The position numbers and the translations under genes are program-made. From the NCBI GenBank assembly GCA_000746015.1, contig JQKK01000007.1, positions 62,001 to 126,000 of the forward strand: DNA of 64,000 bases. Reading direction: 5' to 3'. Within the stretch, counting starts at the first letter, position 1; every line of letters begins with the position of its first letter. Below, piece after piece: positions 1 to 9,306 of the stretch. A model generated the notes under the pieces. It did not search any database and was not told the origin of the DNA. It was given only the letters and a program-made list of their open reading frames with translations. Source of the stretch: Lachnospiraceae bacterium MA2020 (lineage in GTDB: Bacteria > Bacillota > Clostridia > Lachnospirales > Lachnospiraceae).

Positions 1-2
1 AA

Positions 3-38
3 ACAGCAGTAGAGGGGCTTGAGAAGCTTCTTAAGTAA
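3..38 (+). CDS. C-terminal tail of an upstream gene (partial)
   Basis: An open frame enters from the left edge and stops with TAA at 36-38, giving the last 11 residues TAVEGLEKLLK. A rho-independent terminator follows 16 bases later, which is what the end of a rightward gene should look like. There is too little to name the product. Frame choice rests on the amphipathic, protein-like tail and on the terminator; the other two forward frames also stop early. Confidence 0.35.
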   Translation, partial: TAVEGLEKLLK

Positions 39-53
39 TTAATACTGAAAATA

Positions 54-97
54 AAAAAGGAAAGGCTGGTTTTGAAACACACAGCTTTTCCTTTTTT
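54..97. terminator. Bidirectional terminator
   Basis: An inverted repeat pairs AAGGAAAGGCTG with CAGCTTTTCCTT (one G-T pair) around a short loop. It has an A-run on the left and a T-run on the right, so it can end both the rightward gene entering the window and the leftward MATE gene. Confidence 0.8.
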
Positions 98-102
98 TAT
101 AA

Positions 103-1473
103 TTACTTATTTTTAGTATATAGTGGCTCTATTTCAGTCTTAATAAGATGCTTTAAGAAGATGAAGCAGAGGGATGCAGATGCAACTTCTGCCAAGAGGA
201 AGCACCACCAAACTTTTGAAAGTCCAAAGAAAAACGCAAATACAAATGCTGACGGAAGCAATACCACAAGCTGTCGTGAGACAGATACTATAAGTGCAAG
301 TACACCGTGTCCGAGAGCCTGGAAAGTTGAGATGCACACTATTGAAAATGCAGCGATCATAAAGTGGAATGATATGATCCTCAATGCATTTACACCGATA
401 GCGGTCATGTTGTCAGATGCACTAAAGAGGCTCAGAAGCTGTGCAGGCACTGTCCAGAAGAGTATGACTCCAACAGCCATAAGAGCAAGTGCGGTCTTGA
501 AACCGAGTATAAACGTTTCCTTGATACGGTCAGGCTTAACTGCTCCATAATTGTAAGCAATGATAGGAAGCAAGCCATTATTAAGACCCATGACAGGCAT
601 GAAAATGAAGCTCTGAAGCTTATAGTACGCACCAAATACCGCAACCGCAGTATCTGAGAAACGGCCAAGGATCTTGTTCATACCAAAATTCATGATAGAG
701 CTTACTGCCATCATTACTATAGAAGGAAGTCCGATCTGATATATACTTCCTACGACACTCCATGAGAAAGGATGTTCCTTAAAGGATATCTTAATCTCTT
801 TATTTTTGTGGATATTCATAAATATGGCAATGATAGCGGCAATCGTCTGGCCTGTGACTGTAGCGAGCGCTGCACCTGCAACTTCAAGTCTTGGAAAACC
901 AAAAAGACCAAAGATCATGATAGGATCGAGAATGATATTTGCTATAGCACCGATCATCTGTGTGATCATTGAAAGTTTTGTCTTACCGGTAGACTGCAGC
1001 AGCTTTTCCATCAGCGCCTGTATGAATAGTCCGAAGCAAAGACCGCCAACTATTCTCGCATAATCGATTCCATACTTTACGATGGTCTCGTTATCAGTGA
1101 AAAAGCGGAAAAATGGAGCACTGAAGACAAGGCAGATGATCGCGAAGATTATTGATGTAACGACAGATATGATTATACCATTTGTAGAAACATCGTTAGC
1201 TCTCTTATAATCCTTAGCACCCAGATATCTTGATACGAGTGCGTTTACGCCGACACCGGTACCGACCGAAAGTGCGATCATAAGATTCTGTATCGGGAAA
1301 GCGTATGAAACAGCGGAAAGAGCTTCTTCTGAAATCCTGCCTACAAAGATACTGTCAACGATGTTGTACAGAGCCTGCACAAGCATTGAAGTCATCATAG
1401 GTATCGAGATATCAAATAATAGCTTGTTGACGGGCATTACACCCATCTTGTTTTCTTTAATTTTTTCTGACAT
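103..1473 (-). CDS. MATE family multidrug/cation antiporter
   Basis: A 456-residue polytopic protein with about 12 predicted membrane segments in two similar halves, the normal length and layout of MATE exporters. These extrude cationic drugs or other organic compounds using a Na+ or H+ gradient. The N-terminus has the family-like run LFDISIPMMTSMLVQALYN, followed by IVDSIFVGR; the second half carries a matching IGLPSIVMMAVSS segment. The ATG at 1473 is preceded by an AGGAGAG ribosome binding site 10 bases upstream and by a consensus promoter. It stands alone, ends at a bidirectional terminator and is divergent from the MacB-type ABC locus. The substrate cannot be told from the sequence. Confidence 0.9.
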   Translation of the reverse strand: MSEKIKENKMGVMPVNKLLFDISIPMMTSMLVQALYNIVDSIFVGRISEEALSAVSYAFPIQNLMIALSVGTGVGVNALVSRYLGAKDYKRANDVSTNGIIISVVTSIIFAIICLVFSAPFFRFFTDNETIVKYGIDYARIVGGLCFGLFIQALMEKLLQSTGKTKLSMITQMIGAIANIILDPIMIFGLFGFPRLEVAGAALATVTGQTIAAIIAIFMNIHKNKEIKISFKEHPFSWSVVGSIYQIGLPSIVMMAVSSIMNFGMNKILGRFSDTAVAVFGAYYKLQSFIFMPVMGLNNGLLPIIAYNYGAVKPDRIKETFILGFKTALALMAVGVILFWTVPAQLLSLFSASDNMTAIGVNALRIISFHFMIAAFSIVCISTFQALGHGVLALIVSVSRQLVVLLPSAFVFAFFFGLSKVWWCFLLAEVASASLCFIFLKHLIKTEIEPLYTKNK

Positions 1474-1511
1474 TCTTATTAACTCTCCTAGAATAAAATC
1501 ACTATCTTATT

Positions 1512-1540
1512 AGAATAGCATTTTATGGAATTATATGCAA
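1512..1540 (-). promoter_or_regulatory. Sigma-A-type promoter of the MATE gene
   Basis: On the minus strand TTGCAT and TATTCT are separated by 17 bases, about 40 bases upstream of the MATE start codon. Confidence 0.6.
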
Positions 1541-1593
1541 AAAAATCTTTACGAAATTTAAGATTGCCGAATATGTTTTTATGCAATGTGATG

Positions 1594-1602
1594 TGATATA
1601 AT
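1594..1602 (+). promoter_or_regulatory. Extended -10 promoter of the MacB-type ABC operon
   Basis: TGATATAAT is a perfect extended -10 element (TGnTATAAT). The matching -35 position is weak. It lies about 70 bases upstream of the ATPase gene and is the best promoter candidate for the three-gene operon. Confidence 0.55.
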
Positions 1603-1671
1603 TTTTAACGATTGTATGTCTGTGAGGACATTCTATGCAATTAATTATTTGAAGTTTTTGAGGTGAATATT

Positions 1672-2388
1672 TTGAGTGAGGAAAGACCGGTAATAGAGGT
1701 CAAAAATCTATATAAGATATTCAAGCTTGGCGAGCAGAAAGTAAGGGCTTTAAATGGAGTAAGCTTCACTGTTAATAAGGGTGAGTTTGTCGCCATTGTC
1801 GGCACGAGTGGATCGGGAAAGTCGACTTTGCTGAATATGCTGGCAGGACTGGAGGGTCCGACAAAGGGCAGTGTTCGCGTAGCAGGTGAGAATATTGAAA
1901 AATATAATGAGCGTCAGTTAGTTAAGTACAGGCGGGATCATGTTGGCTTTATCTTTCAGGCATATAATCTTATGCCTACGCTCAACGCTATTGAAAATGT
2001 GGCCCTGCCGCTGACTTTCAGAGGTGTTGACAAATCTTTGAGAGAGAAAAAGGCAGTCAAGGCATTAAAGCTTGTAGGACTTAAGAAATATATGGATCAC
2101 AGGCCTACAGAAATGTCCGGTGGTCAGCAGCAGAGAGTGGGTATTGCGAGGGCACTTGTGCTTGAGCCGGAGATCATTTTTGCTGATGAGCCGACTGGAA
2201 ACCTTGATTCTGTCACAACGGAAGAAATACTTCATCTGCTGCAGGATCTTGTGAGGCGCAAAGCCACTACGCTTGTCATGGTCACACATGACAATTATCT
2301 TGCTTCTTTTGCGGACAGGAGGATACGCATAAAGGATGGCAAGATCATAGCAGATGAGAGGAATGGAGAGTTACAGGAAAATGTTTAA
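1672..2388 (+). CDS. ABC transporter ATP-binding protein, LolD/MacB type
   Basis: A cytoplasmic ABC ATPase of about 238 residues, the normal size for the LolD/MacB/FtsE-like group. Motifs run in order: Walker A GTSGSGKST, Q-loop FIFQAYNLMPTLNAIENV, signature MSGGQQQR, Walker B IIFADEPTGNLD and the switch His in VMVTHD. The GxL.MPxLtaxeNV segment after the Q-loop is typical of MacB-class ATPases. Start choice: a GAGGTGA ribosome binding site at 1660-1666 suits the TTG at 1672; a GTG at 1663 lies inside that site and would add three residues. The stop overlaps the start of the next gene. It should power the permease encoded two genes downstream, in mechanotransmission (moving or extracting a peptide or lipid outside the membrane) rather than classical transport. 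Confidence 0.9.
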   Translation: MSEERPVIEVKNLYKIFKLGEQKVRALNGVSFTVNKGEFVAIVGTSGSGKSTLLNMLAGLEGPTKGSVRVAGENIEKYNERQLVKYRRDHVGFIFQAYNLMPTLNAIENVALPLTFRGVDKSLREKKAVKALKLVGLKKYMDHRPTEMSGGQQQRVGIARALVLEPEIIFADEPTGNLDSVTTEEILHLLQDLVRRKATTLVMVTHDNYLASFADRRIRIKDGKIIADERNGELQENV

Positions 2389-3982
2389 GTTGAAAAAAGG
2401 ATTGTTAGTTATTGGAATGGGGCTTTCATTATGCTGTGCCGTATCTTTGTGTGCAACCGAGAGAGTGTGTGCGGCAGTGAGTGATGATGATCTTGTCGAT
2501 GATACTGACAGGCCCTATGAAATAGTATATGAAAATTCATCAGATAGCAGCAGCTCGTCATCAGATTCGGATGATGATGATAAGAAATCATCCGGAAGAG
2601 ATGAGTATGACGCAGCAACTTCAACCGACAAGTTTATCGTTCCTGCGGCTACATGGGTGACTCCGACATGTAAATATGGAGAGGGCGTGTTTGTAGTCCT
2701 TCCTATTACAAATATGTTTAAGTACAACATCAAAAATGTCGTTGTAACACCTGTAATATCTGCAAAAACAGATGAGTTTCCATTTGAGATCGATTCTACA
2801 GGATTTACGCAAAAAATAGATACACTTTTAGGCTATGCAGCTGAGCCGGACAGAAATAAGCGTGCGCAGAATTGTGTCTGGGCTTTTAGAACCAGAGAAA
2901 ATGTAAAGACAGGATACTATAAGCTTGATTTTACGGTTACGTATGATAATCCTGTAAATAATATCGAGAGCTGCACGATCTCTACTTATGTAAGGACAGT
3001 TGGTCAGGCAAAGTATGGCACAACGGATGGTACTGAGGAAAATGCCAAGAAGTCTACACCTCGTATAATTGTAAAAGGCTTTACTACAATTCCGGCAGAA
3101 GTGCAGGCAGGAGAGAATTTCGTACTTAATCTCACGATTCAAAACACATCTAAGCAGACGGCTGTCAACAATATGCAGCTTGATCTGACGGGTATTGTCG
3201 CAGGAAAGGATGAAGCGAGCTCCTATGCGGCATTTTTGCCTACTTCCGGAGCAAACAGCTTCTATGTAGAATCAATACCGGCGGGCGGCACCAAAGAGCT
3301 TTCTATGGAGTTTAGCGCAAAGTCAGACCTCGAGCAAAAGCCGTATGTAATGAGCATTAAGATGCAGTATGAGGATGAGCTGGCAAATCCGTATGAAGGT
3401 GAAGCAAGCGTATCTATACCGGTCCATCAGGTGGCAAAGTTTGATATGTCAACGCCGGATATACAGCCGTCATCGATTAATGTCGGTGAGCAGTCAAATG
3501 TCATGTTTAGTATTTACAATACCGGCAAGACAAAGCTTTACAATGTTTCTGTAAGTGTAAATGCCCCAAGTCTTGAGCCTGCACTTGCTTATGTTGGCGG
3601 TATCGAGTCGGGCGGCACAGGAAATGTGGACATGATGCTCACAGGTATTGCACCGACAGATAATGATGGCTCGGTCGATATGATCATTTCTTATGAGGAT
3701 GAGGCAGGTAATGCCACACTTACAACAAAGACGATCAATTTATTTGTAACTGAGGGAATGGATGACAGCTACAACGGTGATGCGGACTTTGGAGACATGG
3801 ACGATACAGGTATGGGTATGCCGATGTGGCAAAAGGTACTTATAGGTGTTGGCGGAGCTGTTTTATTGTTGATAATTGTGATACTTATACTGCGTCATAG
3901 GAAAAAGAGGCTCAAAAAGCTTGAAGAAGCAGAGCTTTCTAATCTTGATGATGAGGAAGATATAGACGATGAAAACGATTGA
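2381..3982 (+). CDS. Secreted, membrane-anchored accessory protein of the ABC locus (CARDB/COG1361-like)
   Basis: About 533 residues with an N-terminal signal peptide (KLKKG, a hydrophobic core, then a possible cleavage after VCAA), a Ser/Asp-rich acidic linker, a large beta-rich extracytoplasmic region, one C-terminal membrane helix (about 493-515) and a basic then acidic cytoplasmic tail. The repeated pattern 'NTSKQTAVNNMQLDL' / 'NTGKTKLYNVSVSV' is typical of CARDB or NEW3-like beta-sandwich domains. Start choice: ATG 2381 has GGAGAG 9 bases upstream and overlaps the ATPase stop; an in-frame ATG at 2354 would put extra residues before the signal peptide. It sits between ATPase and permease with overlaps on both sides, so it is very likely part of the same complex, perhaps in the place of a MacA-like adaptor. 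That role is inference. Confidence 0.8.
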   Translation: MFKLKKGLLVIGMGLSLCCAVSLCATERVCAAVSDDDLVDDTDRPYEIVYENSSDSSSSSSDSDDDDKKSSGRDEYDAATSTDKFIVPAATWVTPTCKYGEGVFVVLPITNMFKYNIKNVVVTPVISAKTDEFPFEIDSTGFTQKIDTLLGYAAEPDRNKRAQNCVWAFRTRENVKTGYYKLDFTVTYDNPVNNIESCTISTYVRTVGQAKYGTTDGTEENAKKSTPRIIVKGFTTIPAEVQAGENFVLNLTIQNTSKQTAVNNMQLDLTGIVAGKDEASSYAAFLPTSGANSFYVESIPAGGTKELSMEFSAKSDLEQKPYVMSIKMQYEDELANPYEGEASVSIPVHQVAKFDMSTPDIQPSSINVGEQSNVMFSIYNTGKTKLYNVSVSVNAPSLEPALAYVGGIESGGTGNVDMMLTGIAPTDNDGSVDMIISYEDEAGNATLTTKTINLFVTEGMDDSYNGDADFGDMDDTGMGMPMWQKVLIGVGGAVLLLIIVILILRHRKKRLKKLEEAELSNLDDEEDIDDEND

Positions 3983-5345
3983 TCTATTAAGGATGAGCTT
4001 TAGCTCACTTATGAAGAGAAAGCTACGGACTGTCCTAACGGTACTGGGTGTTATCATAGGTATCGCATCTATAGTTATCATGGTATCTTTGGGACTTGGT
4101 CTCAGGCAGCAGCAGATGGATATGATAGAAGAGTATGGCGGACTAAAGACGATTAATGTCCGAGAAGGTAATGGTGGTCAGTCTTATAGCAGCCAGGATT
4201 CATCAAATCTTGATAAAAAACTCGATGATAGTACGGTAGACCTTATCGGATCTTTGGATTATGTAGAGATGGCTTCACCGATACTTGAGTTTTCGGCTAT
4301 TGCAAAGACCGGGGGATACACACTCAATATTTATAATGGATATGGTTATAAGCTTGATGCATTGAACTCGATGGATTGGCAGTTTGCAGAAGGCGAGATG
4401 CCTAAAGAAGGTGATCCGCTCAAGTTTATCTATGGAAATCTGATCTTGGAGAATTTTACAGATGCAAGGGATAATTATATCTATTATGATACGGGAGTGC
4501 TTCCGGATGTGGATCTTATGAAGGCTCCTATGTTTACAATATTTGACACTGATGCATATTATGCGTCACAGGGAAGTTCTGGCGAAATCAGCTTTGGCGA
4601 TGCTGATGGAGGAGAGCAGGCGGCGCCCAAGACTCCGCCTAAGAAATATCTTATAGAGACGGCAGGAGTACTTTATGGAACAGGACCTGATGATTATCGC
4701 AACTACTCAAACAATGTTTATTGTGACCTGGATGCACTTATCCCACACTTAAAAAAGGTTTTCAAGGGAAAGGCTATACCGGGACAGCCAACCAAGAAAA
4801 ATGGTTCTCCGTACAAGACAATTTATTATTCTGAAATCATGGTACGTGTTGATAAGGTCGACAATGTCAAGGAAGTTCAAAAGACCATCCAGGACATGGG
4901 ATATGAAGCCAACAGTAATAATGAATGGATTGAAGAAACTAAGAAAACTTCTCAACAGCAGCAGGCAATGCTCGGCGGTATAGGTGCAGTCGCATTGCTG
5001 GTCGCTGCTATCGGTATTGCAAATACCATGATGATGTCTATCTATGAGCGTACCAAAGAGATAGGTATCATGAAGGTTCTCGGTTGCGATATGGGAGATA
5101 TAAGGTCTCTTTTCCTTATAGAAGCAGCGCTGATCGGCTTTATCGGCGGAGTCGTGGGAGACATACTCAGCTTCGCAGTTTCAATGATAATAAACGCAGT
5201 TACAGGATCAAAGACATCGCTTATCCCAATTTGGCTCTACGCAGTAGGACTTGGATTTGCAGTGTTTGTAGGTGTCGCTGCAGGATTCTTCCCATCAAAA
5301 CGAGCAATGGAGCTTAGTCCGTTGTCGGCGATAAGAAATGAATAA
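3969..5345 (+). CDS. MacB/FtsX-type ABC permease
   Basis: A 458-residue permease with the MacB topology: one N-terminal helix (RTVLTVLGVIIGIASIVIMV), a large extracytoplasmic domain of about 270 residues (MacB_PCD-like), and three C-terminal helices of the FtsX domain. The C-terminal block contains MMMSIYERTKEIGIMKVLGC, the hallmark of this family. It overlaps the accessory gene by 14 bases, which implies translational coupling. With the upstream ATPase it should form a type VII ABC mechanotransmission complex exporting or sensing peptides, or releasing lipoproteins. The substrate is unknown. The extracytoplasmic domain has a Q/S-rich stretch around residues 60-75. Confidence 0.9.
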   Translation: MKTIDLLRMSFSSLMKRKLRTVLTVLGVIIGIASIVIMVSLGLGLRQQQMDMIEEYGGLKTINVREGNGGQSYSSQDSSNLDKKLDDSTVDLIGSLDYVEMASPILEFSAIAKTGGYTLNIYNGYGYKLDALNSMDWQFAEGEMPKEGDPLKFIYGNLILENFTDARDNYIYYDTGVLPDVDLMKAPMFTIFDTDAYYASQGSSGEISFGDADGGEQAAPKTPPKKYLIETAGVLYGTGPDDYRNYSNNVYCDLDALIPHLKKVFKGKAIPGQPTKKNGSPYKTIYYSEIMVRVDKVDNVKEVQKTIQDMGYEANSNNEWIEETKKTSQQQQAMLGGIGAVALLVAAIGIANTMMMSIYERTKEIGIMKVLGCDMGDIRSLFLIEAALIGFIGGVVGDILSFAVSMIINAVTGSKTSLIPIWLYAVGLGFAVFVGVAAGFFPSKRAMELSPLSAIRNE

Positions 5346-5362
5346 AGATTTCCCACTTGTCA

Positions 5363-5441
5363 TTGAAACTCAAAACAAATATAATTATATGGTATAAAAG
5401 TTAAAGGATACCAATTGGATAAGACTTTTGACCCTGGTATC
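5363..5441 (+). promoter_or_regulatory. Candidate promoter and leader hairpin upstream of PNP
   Basis: TTGAAA (5363-5368) and TATATG (5386-5391) are 17 bases apart. Downstream, GATACCA (5407-5413) is complementary to TGGTATC (5435-5441), forming a 7-bp stem with a 21-base loop before the ribosome binding site. It does not resemble the known purine riboswitch core. Function unknown. Confidence 0.35.
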
Positions 5442-5467
5442 ACTATATTTGTTGAAAGGCGGACAAG

Positions 5468-6292
5468 ATGGGAAACTTGGTATACGAAAAGCTCTGCAGG
5501 TGTTATGAGCAGGTGAGGAGCATGACAGATTTTGAGCCTGAGGTTGCGTTGACTCTTGGTTCAGGACTTGGTGACTTTGCCAAAAACATTAAGGTTGAAG
5601 GTGAGATTGACTATCACGATATCGAGGGATTCCCTGTTTCAACGGCTCCCGGACACGACGGACGTTTTATATATGGCTATCTTGGCAACAAAAAGATCAT
5701 CTGTATGAAGGGACGTGTGCATCATTATGAAGGCTATCCTATTTCGGATGTAGTTCTTCCAGCACGTCTCATGCATATGATGGGAGCCAAGGTGCTTTTT
5801 CTTACTAACGCTTCTGGAGGCATTAATCCACTGTTCAGAGTGGGTGATCTTATGATGCTTACAGATCACATTTCTTCATTTGTTCCCAATCCTCTTGTTG
5901 GAGAGAATATTTCTGAGCTTGGCGTGAGATTTCCGGATATGACACAGACTTATGATCCACAACTCTGCGAGATGATCAAAGAAGCCGCGAGCGAGGCTAT
6001 GATCACTTTGAGAGAAGGAGTATATCTTCAGACTTCCGGACCGTCTTATGAAACTCCTGCTGAGATCAGGGCTTATAGGACGCTCGGGGCCGATGCAGTC
6101 GGTATGAGTACCGCTGTTGAAGCGACAGCTGCTCATCATGCAGGTATGAGAGTCTGCGCTGTTTCATGTATATCAAATATGGCGGCAGGCATTGCCGATC
6201 ATAAGCTTTCCGAGCAGGAAGTATTTGATGCGGGAAAGATGTCGGCACCGAAGTTCAAAGAACTGGTTATCAGGTCAATTTCAAAATTCTAA
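5468..6292 (+). CDS. Purine nucleoside phosphorylase (trimeric, PNP-I/MTAP family)
   Basis: A 274-residue cytoplasmic enzyme that phosphorolyses inosine and guanosine (or their deoxy forms) to base plus (deoxy)ribose-1-phosphate. The phosphate loop LGSGLGDF (30-37), PGHDGRF (61-67), the GRVHHYEGY block (82-90), LTNASGGINP and the C-terminal SNMAAG motif are those of trimeric PNPs; length is typical. An AAAGGCGG ribosome binding site precedes the ATG. It is followed after 19 bases by an amidohydrolase of the methylthioadenosine/adenosine deaminase group, so the pair probably acts in purine salvage: deamination to inosine-type nucleosides, then phosphorolysis. Substrate preference (inosine, guanosine or xanthosine) is not decided by the sequence. 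Confidence 0.92.
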   Translation: MGNLVYEKLCRCYEQVRSMTDFEPEVALTLGSGLGDFAKNIKVEGEIDYHDIEGFPVSTAPGHDGRFIYGYLGNKKIICMKGRVHHYEGYPISDVVLPARLMHMMGAKVLFLTNASGGINPLFRVGDLMMLTDHISSFVPNPLVGENISELGVRFPDMTQTYDPQLCEMIKEAASEAMITLREGVYLQTSGPSYETPAEIRAYRTLGADAVGMSTAVEATAAHHAGMRVCAVSCISNMAAGIADHKLSEQEVFDAGKMSAPKFKELVIRSISKF

Positions 6293-6311
6293 TTGGCATA
6301 GGAGATAGAAT

Positions 6312-7595
6312 ATGAATATAAGATTTTGCAATGCAAGGATACTCACCATGGCCGATGGTATGAATATCATCGAAAATGGTGAGCTTCATGTACGAGGAGA
6401 CAAGATTACATATATTGGTTCTACTGAGAAGAGAGAAAATCTGACTCGTCAGTGGGATAAAACGATTGACCTCAAAGGCAATCTTATAATGCCTGGTTTC
6501 AAGAATTGTCATACTCACTCAGGCATGACATTCCTTAGATCCAGAGCTGATGACCTCAAGCTTCAGGACTGGCTCTTTAATGAGGTATTTCCTCTGGAGG
6601 CTAAGCTTACAGATGAGGATATATACTATTGCACAAAGCTTGCAATCTTGGAATATCTTACAAGTGGTGTGACTGCCATATGTGATATGTATCTTTCACC
6701 AAAGGCTATAGCCAAAGCTACTGAGCAGCTTGGCATGCGCTGTGTGCAGTGCGGAGCTTTGAGCGGCGATGTTGGTGAGGGAAAAGTCGAGAAGATGCGT
6801 GAGCTTTATAATAGCTTAAACGGCAAGCATCCACTTACATCGTACAGATTGGGTATTCACGCTGAGTATACCAATACTAAGGCAAATCTTGAAGAAATGG
6901 CAAAGCTTGTTGATGAGCTTAAGGCGCCTGTATATCTGCATAATTCAGAGACAGCAAGAGAAGTGGAAGAGTGTAAGGAAAGGTATGGCATGACTCCTAC
7001 TGCTTTCCTTGATTCACTTGGCATGTTTAACTACGGCGGAGTATCTTTCCATGGTGTACATGTAACAGATGAAGATATGGATATCATGAAAAAGCATAAT
7101 ATGTCTGTTATTACAAATCCGGCATCAAATGTTAAGCTTGCAAGTGGTATCGCACCTATAGAAAGATACCTTGAAAAGGGTATCAATATCGGTATTGGTA
7201 CAGATGGCCCTGCAAGCAACAACTGTCTTGATATGTTCAGAGAGATGTTCCTTGTAACCGGTCTTGCAAAGCTCAGAGAGAATAATGCTGCAGCTGTTGA
7301 TGCGTACAGGGTTTTAGAAATGGCTACGGTTAATGGCGCAAGAGCTATCGGACTTGATGATTCTGATGTGCTTGCACCTGGCAAAAATGCTGACCTTATT
7401 GTTATTGACCTGCATCAGCCAAATATGCAGCCTATCAATAATATCGTGAAGAATATCGTATACTCCGGTTCTAAGTCTAATGTAAAAATGACTATGATAG
7501 CCGGAAAGATTCTCTATGAGAACGGCAGATTCCATGTAGGTGAAGATGAAGATGCAATCTACAGGGATGCACAGAACGTAATAGACAAAATGTAA
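6312..7595 (+). CDS. Amidohydrolase, MTA/SAH (or adenosine-type) deaminase family
   Basis: A 427-residue metal-dependent hydrolase of the TRZ/ATZ-MtaD group. Metal ligands are visible: HTH at 67-69, GIHAEYT, a later His pair in SFHGVHVT, and the catalytic Asp in IGTDGPASN. The C-terminal strand domain follows the usual PGKNADLIVID motif. Members deaminate S-adenosylhomocysteine, 5'-methylthioadenosine, adenosine or guanine-like rings. An AGGAGA site precedes the ATG. The tight link to PNP supports a purine nucleoside substrate, but guanine or other amidohydrolase substrates cannot be excluded. Confidence 0.85.
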   Translation: MNIRFCNARILTMADGMNIIENGELHVRGDKITYIGSTEKRENLTRQWDKTIDLKGNLIMPGFKNCHTHSGMTFLRSRADDLKLQDWLFNEVFPLEAKLTDEDIYYCTKLAILEYLTSGVTAICDMYLSPKAIAKATEQLGMRCVQCGALSGDVGEGKVEKMRELYNSLNGKHPLTSYRLGIHAEYTNTKANLEEMAKLVDELKAPVYLHNSETAREVEECKERYGMTPTAFLDSLGMFNYGGVSFHGVHVTDEDMDIMKKHNMSVITNPASNVKLASGIAPIERYLEKGINIGIGTDGPASNNCLDMFREMFLVTGLAKLRENNAAAVDAYRVLEMATVNGARAIGLDDSDVLAPGKNADLIVIDLHQPNMQPINNIVKNIVYSGSKSNVKMTMIAGKILYENGRFHVGEDEDAIYRDAQNVIDKM

Positions 7596-7614
7596 GGGTG
7601 GAATAAGATAACTT

Positions 7615-9306
7615 ATGGATTCATATACGGTGCTTTTTATCGCAGCTGCCCTGCTTATATTTGTTTTGATCAAGGGTATCACGGATGATAAAAAGCGTGA
7701 AGCTAAACTTGAAAAGAAGCTTCGGGATAATTATGGAAAAGCTTTCAAGCGTGAATATGATGCGCTTGAGTATGATCTGATCTCACATTATTTTAAGAAC
7801 AAAGGCACTGAGGAGTCTGGTGTGATCGATGACATCACCTGGAATGATCTGGATATGGATAATTTCTACATGTCTATGAACTACACCTTATCCCAGACAG
7901 GAGAAGAGTATCTGTTTGACATGCTTCACCGTCCATCTACTGACAAGGGTGTTCTTGAGGAGAGAGGGCGTGTCATCAGGTTTTTTGATGAAAATCCGGA
8001 AGTAAGAATCAAGTGTCAGAAGGCTTTTGCAGCGATGGGGCGCACTAAGAAGTATTCGCTGACCGACTACATGAAGCGGCTTAATGATATTCGGGAAGAA
8101 AATAATCTGCTTCATTTGAGCTGTGTGTTATTGGGGCTTGTGGCTATTTCAATGATATTTATCAAAGCTCCGGTAGGATTTGTGCTGATGCTTATCGCGA
8201 CAGCCTTCAATGTTGCTACATATTTTAAAAGAAAAGGCGAGATAGATCCTTATATCATTTGCTTTGCCTACATCGTGCGCACGATAAGAGAGAGCAAGGC
8301 ACTTTTGGAGGTTGATTCGTCTGAATTATCTGATTATACAGATAAGTTAAGAAAACTGCTCGGAAATCTGGGCTCTTTAAATAAGAGTGTTTTCTGGCTT
8401 GTTTCCGGACGTAATCTTACGGGAAGTATCATGGAGCTTCCTCTTGATTATATCAGGATATTTTTCCATCTCGATCTCATCAGATTTAATGAGATGCTAA
8501 GAGATATCAAGCATCATAGAGACGATATTTACTCACTGATAGAGACAGTTGGATTCCTTGACAGCGCTATTGCAATCGGTCATTTCAGGCATACCATTGG
8601 ATATTATACTGAGCCTGTTTTTGACGAAGGCGAGGATACGCACCTTAATATAGAGGGACTGTTTCATCCGTTGCTATTAAAGCCGGTTTCTTGCAATATT
8701 TCTGCTGACAGGGGCGTGCTTGTGACAGGCTCAAATGCTTCCGGAAAATCCACTTTCCTTAAGAGTGCAGCTTTGGCTGTGCTTATGGCTGAAACTATTT
8801 TTACAGTTGCAGCGAAGAAATGTGATCTTAGCTTTTTTGAGATTTATTCTTCAATGTCAATAAGAGACAGCTTAAGTGCCGGTGACAGCTACTACATGGC
8901 TGAGATACGTGCGATGAAGCGTATAATGGATGCAGCAAAGGCTAAAAAAGATGTTGCACTTATCTGCTTTGTGGATGAGATACTCAGAGGTACAAATACA
9001 GTAGAGAGGATTGCAGCAAGCTCACATTTACTTAAGTCACTTTCAAGTGACAAGGTTCTCACATTTGCTGCGACACATGACTACGAGCTTACATATATGC
9101 TTGAGTCTTATATGGATAACTATCATTTTTCAGAGACTATTGTTGACGGCAACATTACCTTTGACTATGAATTGCTTGAAGGAAGAGCTGAGTCGAGGGA
9201 TGCTATCAGGCTTTTGGATATGATAGGATATGATGCAGCTATTACGGAGGCTGCATTTGAAACAAGTAATAAATTTATTGAAACAGGAGTATGGCCTAAG
9301 ATATGA
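7615..9306 (+). CDS. Membrane-anchored MutS-family ATPase
   Basis: 563 residues with a C-terminal MutS ATPase domain: Walker [13 protein letters not shown] (about 371-382), [20 protein letters not shown] and Walker [19 protein letters not shown], as in MutS proteins. Unlike MutS or MutS2 it starts with a membrane helix ([19 protein letters not shown]) and has a second hydrophobic hairpin around residues 165-205. It lacks the mismatch-recognition domain and any Smr or KOW domain. Family knowledge: such short membrane MutS homologues are widespread in Firmicutes and Bacteroidetes and have no settled function, so a mismatch-repair label would be unsafe. Its stop overlaps the rnhA start (ATGA), so the two are translationally coupled. 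Confidence 0.8.
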   Translation: MDSYTVLFIAAALLIFVLIKGITDDKKREAKLEKKLRDNYGKAFKREYDALEYDLISHYFKNKGTEESGVIDDITWNDLDMDNFYMSMNYTLSQTGEEYLFDMLHRPSTDKGVLEERGRVIRFFDENPEVRIKCQKAFAAMGRTKKYSLTDYMKRLNDIREENNLLHLSCVLLGLVAISMIFIKAPVGFVLMLIATAFNVATYFKRKGEIDPYIICFAYIVRTIRESKALLEVDSSELSDYTDKLRKLLGNLGSLNKSVFWLVSGRNLTGSIMELPLDYIRIFFHLDLIRFNEMLRDIKHHRDDIYSLIETVGFLDSAIAIGHFRHTIGYYTEPVFDEGEDTHLNIEGLFHPLLLKPVSCNISADRGVLVTGSNASGKSTFLKSAALAVLMAETIFTVAAKKCDLSFFEIYSSMSIRDSLSAGDSYYMAEIRAMKRIMDAAKAKKDVALICFVDEILRGTNTVERIAASSHLLKSLSSDKVLTFAATHDYELTYMLESYMDNYHFSETIVDGNITFDYELLEGRAESRDAIRLLDMIGYDAAITEAAFETSNKFIETGVWPKI

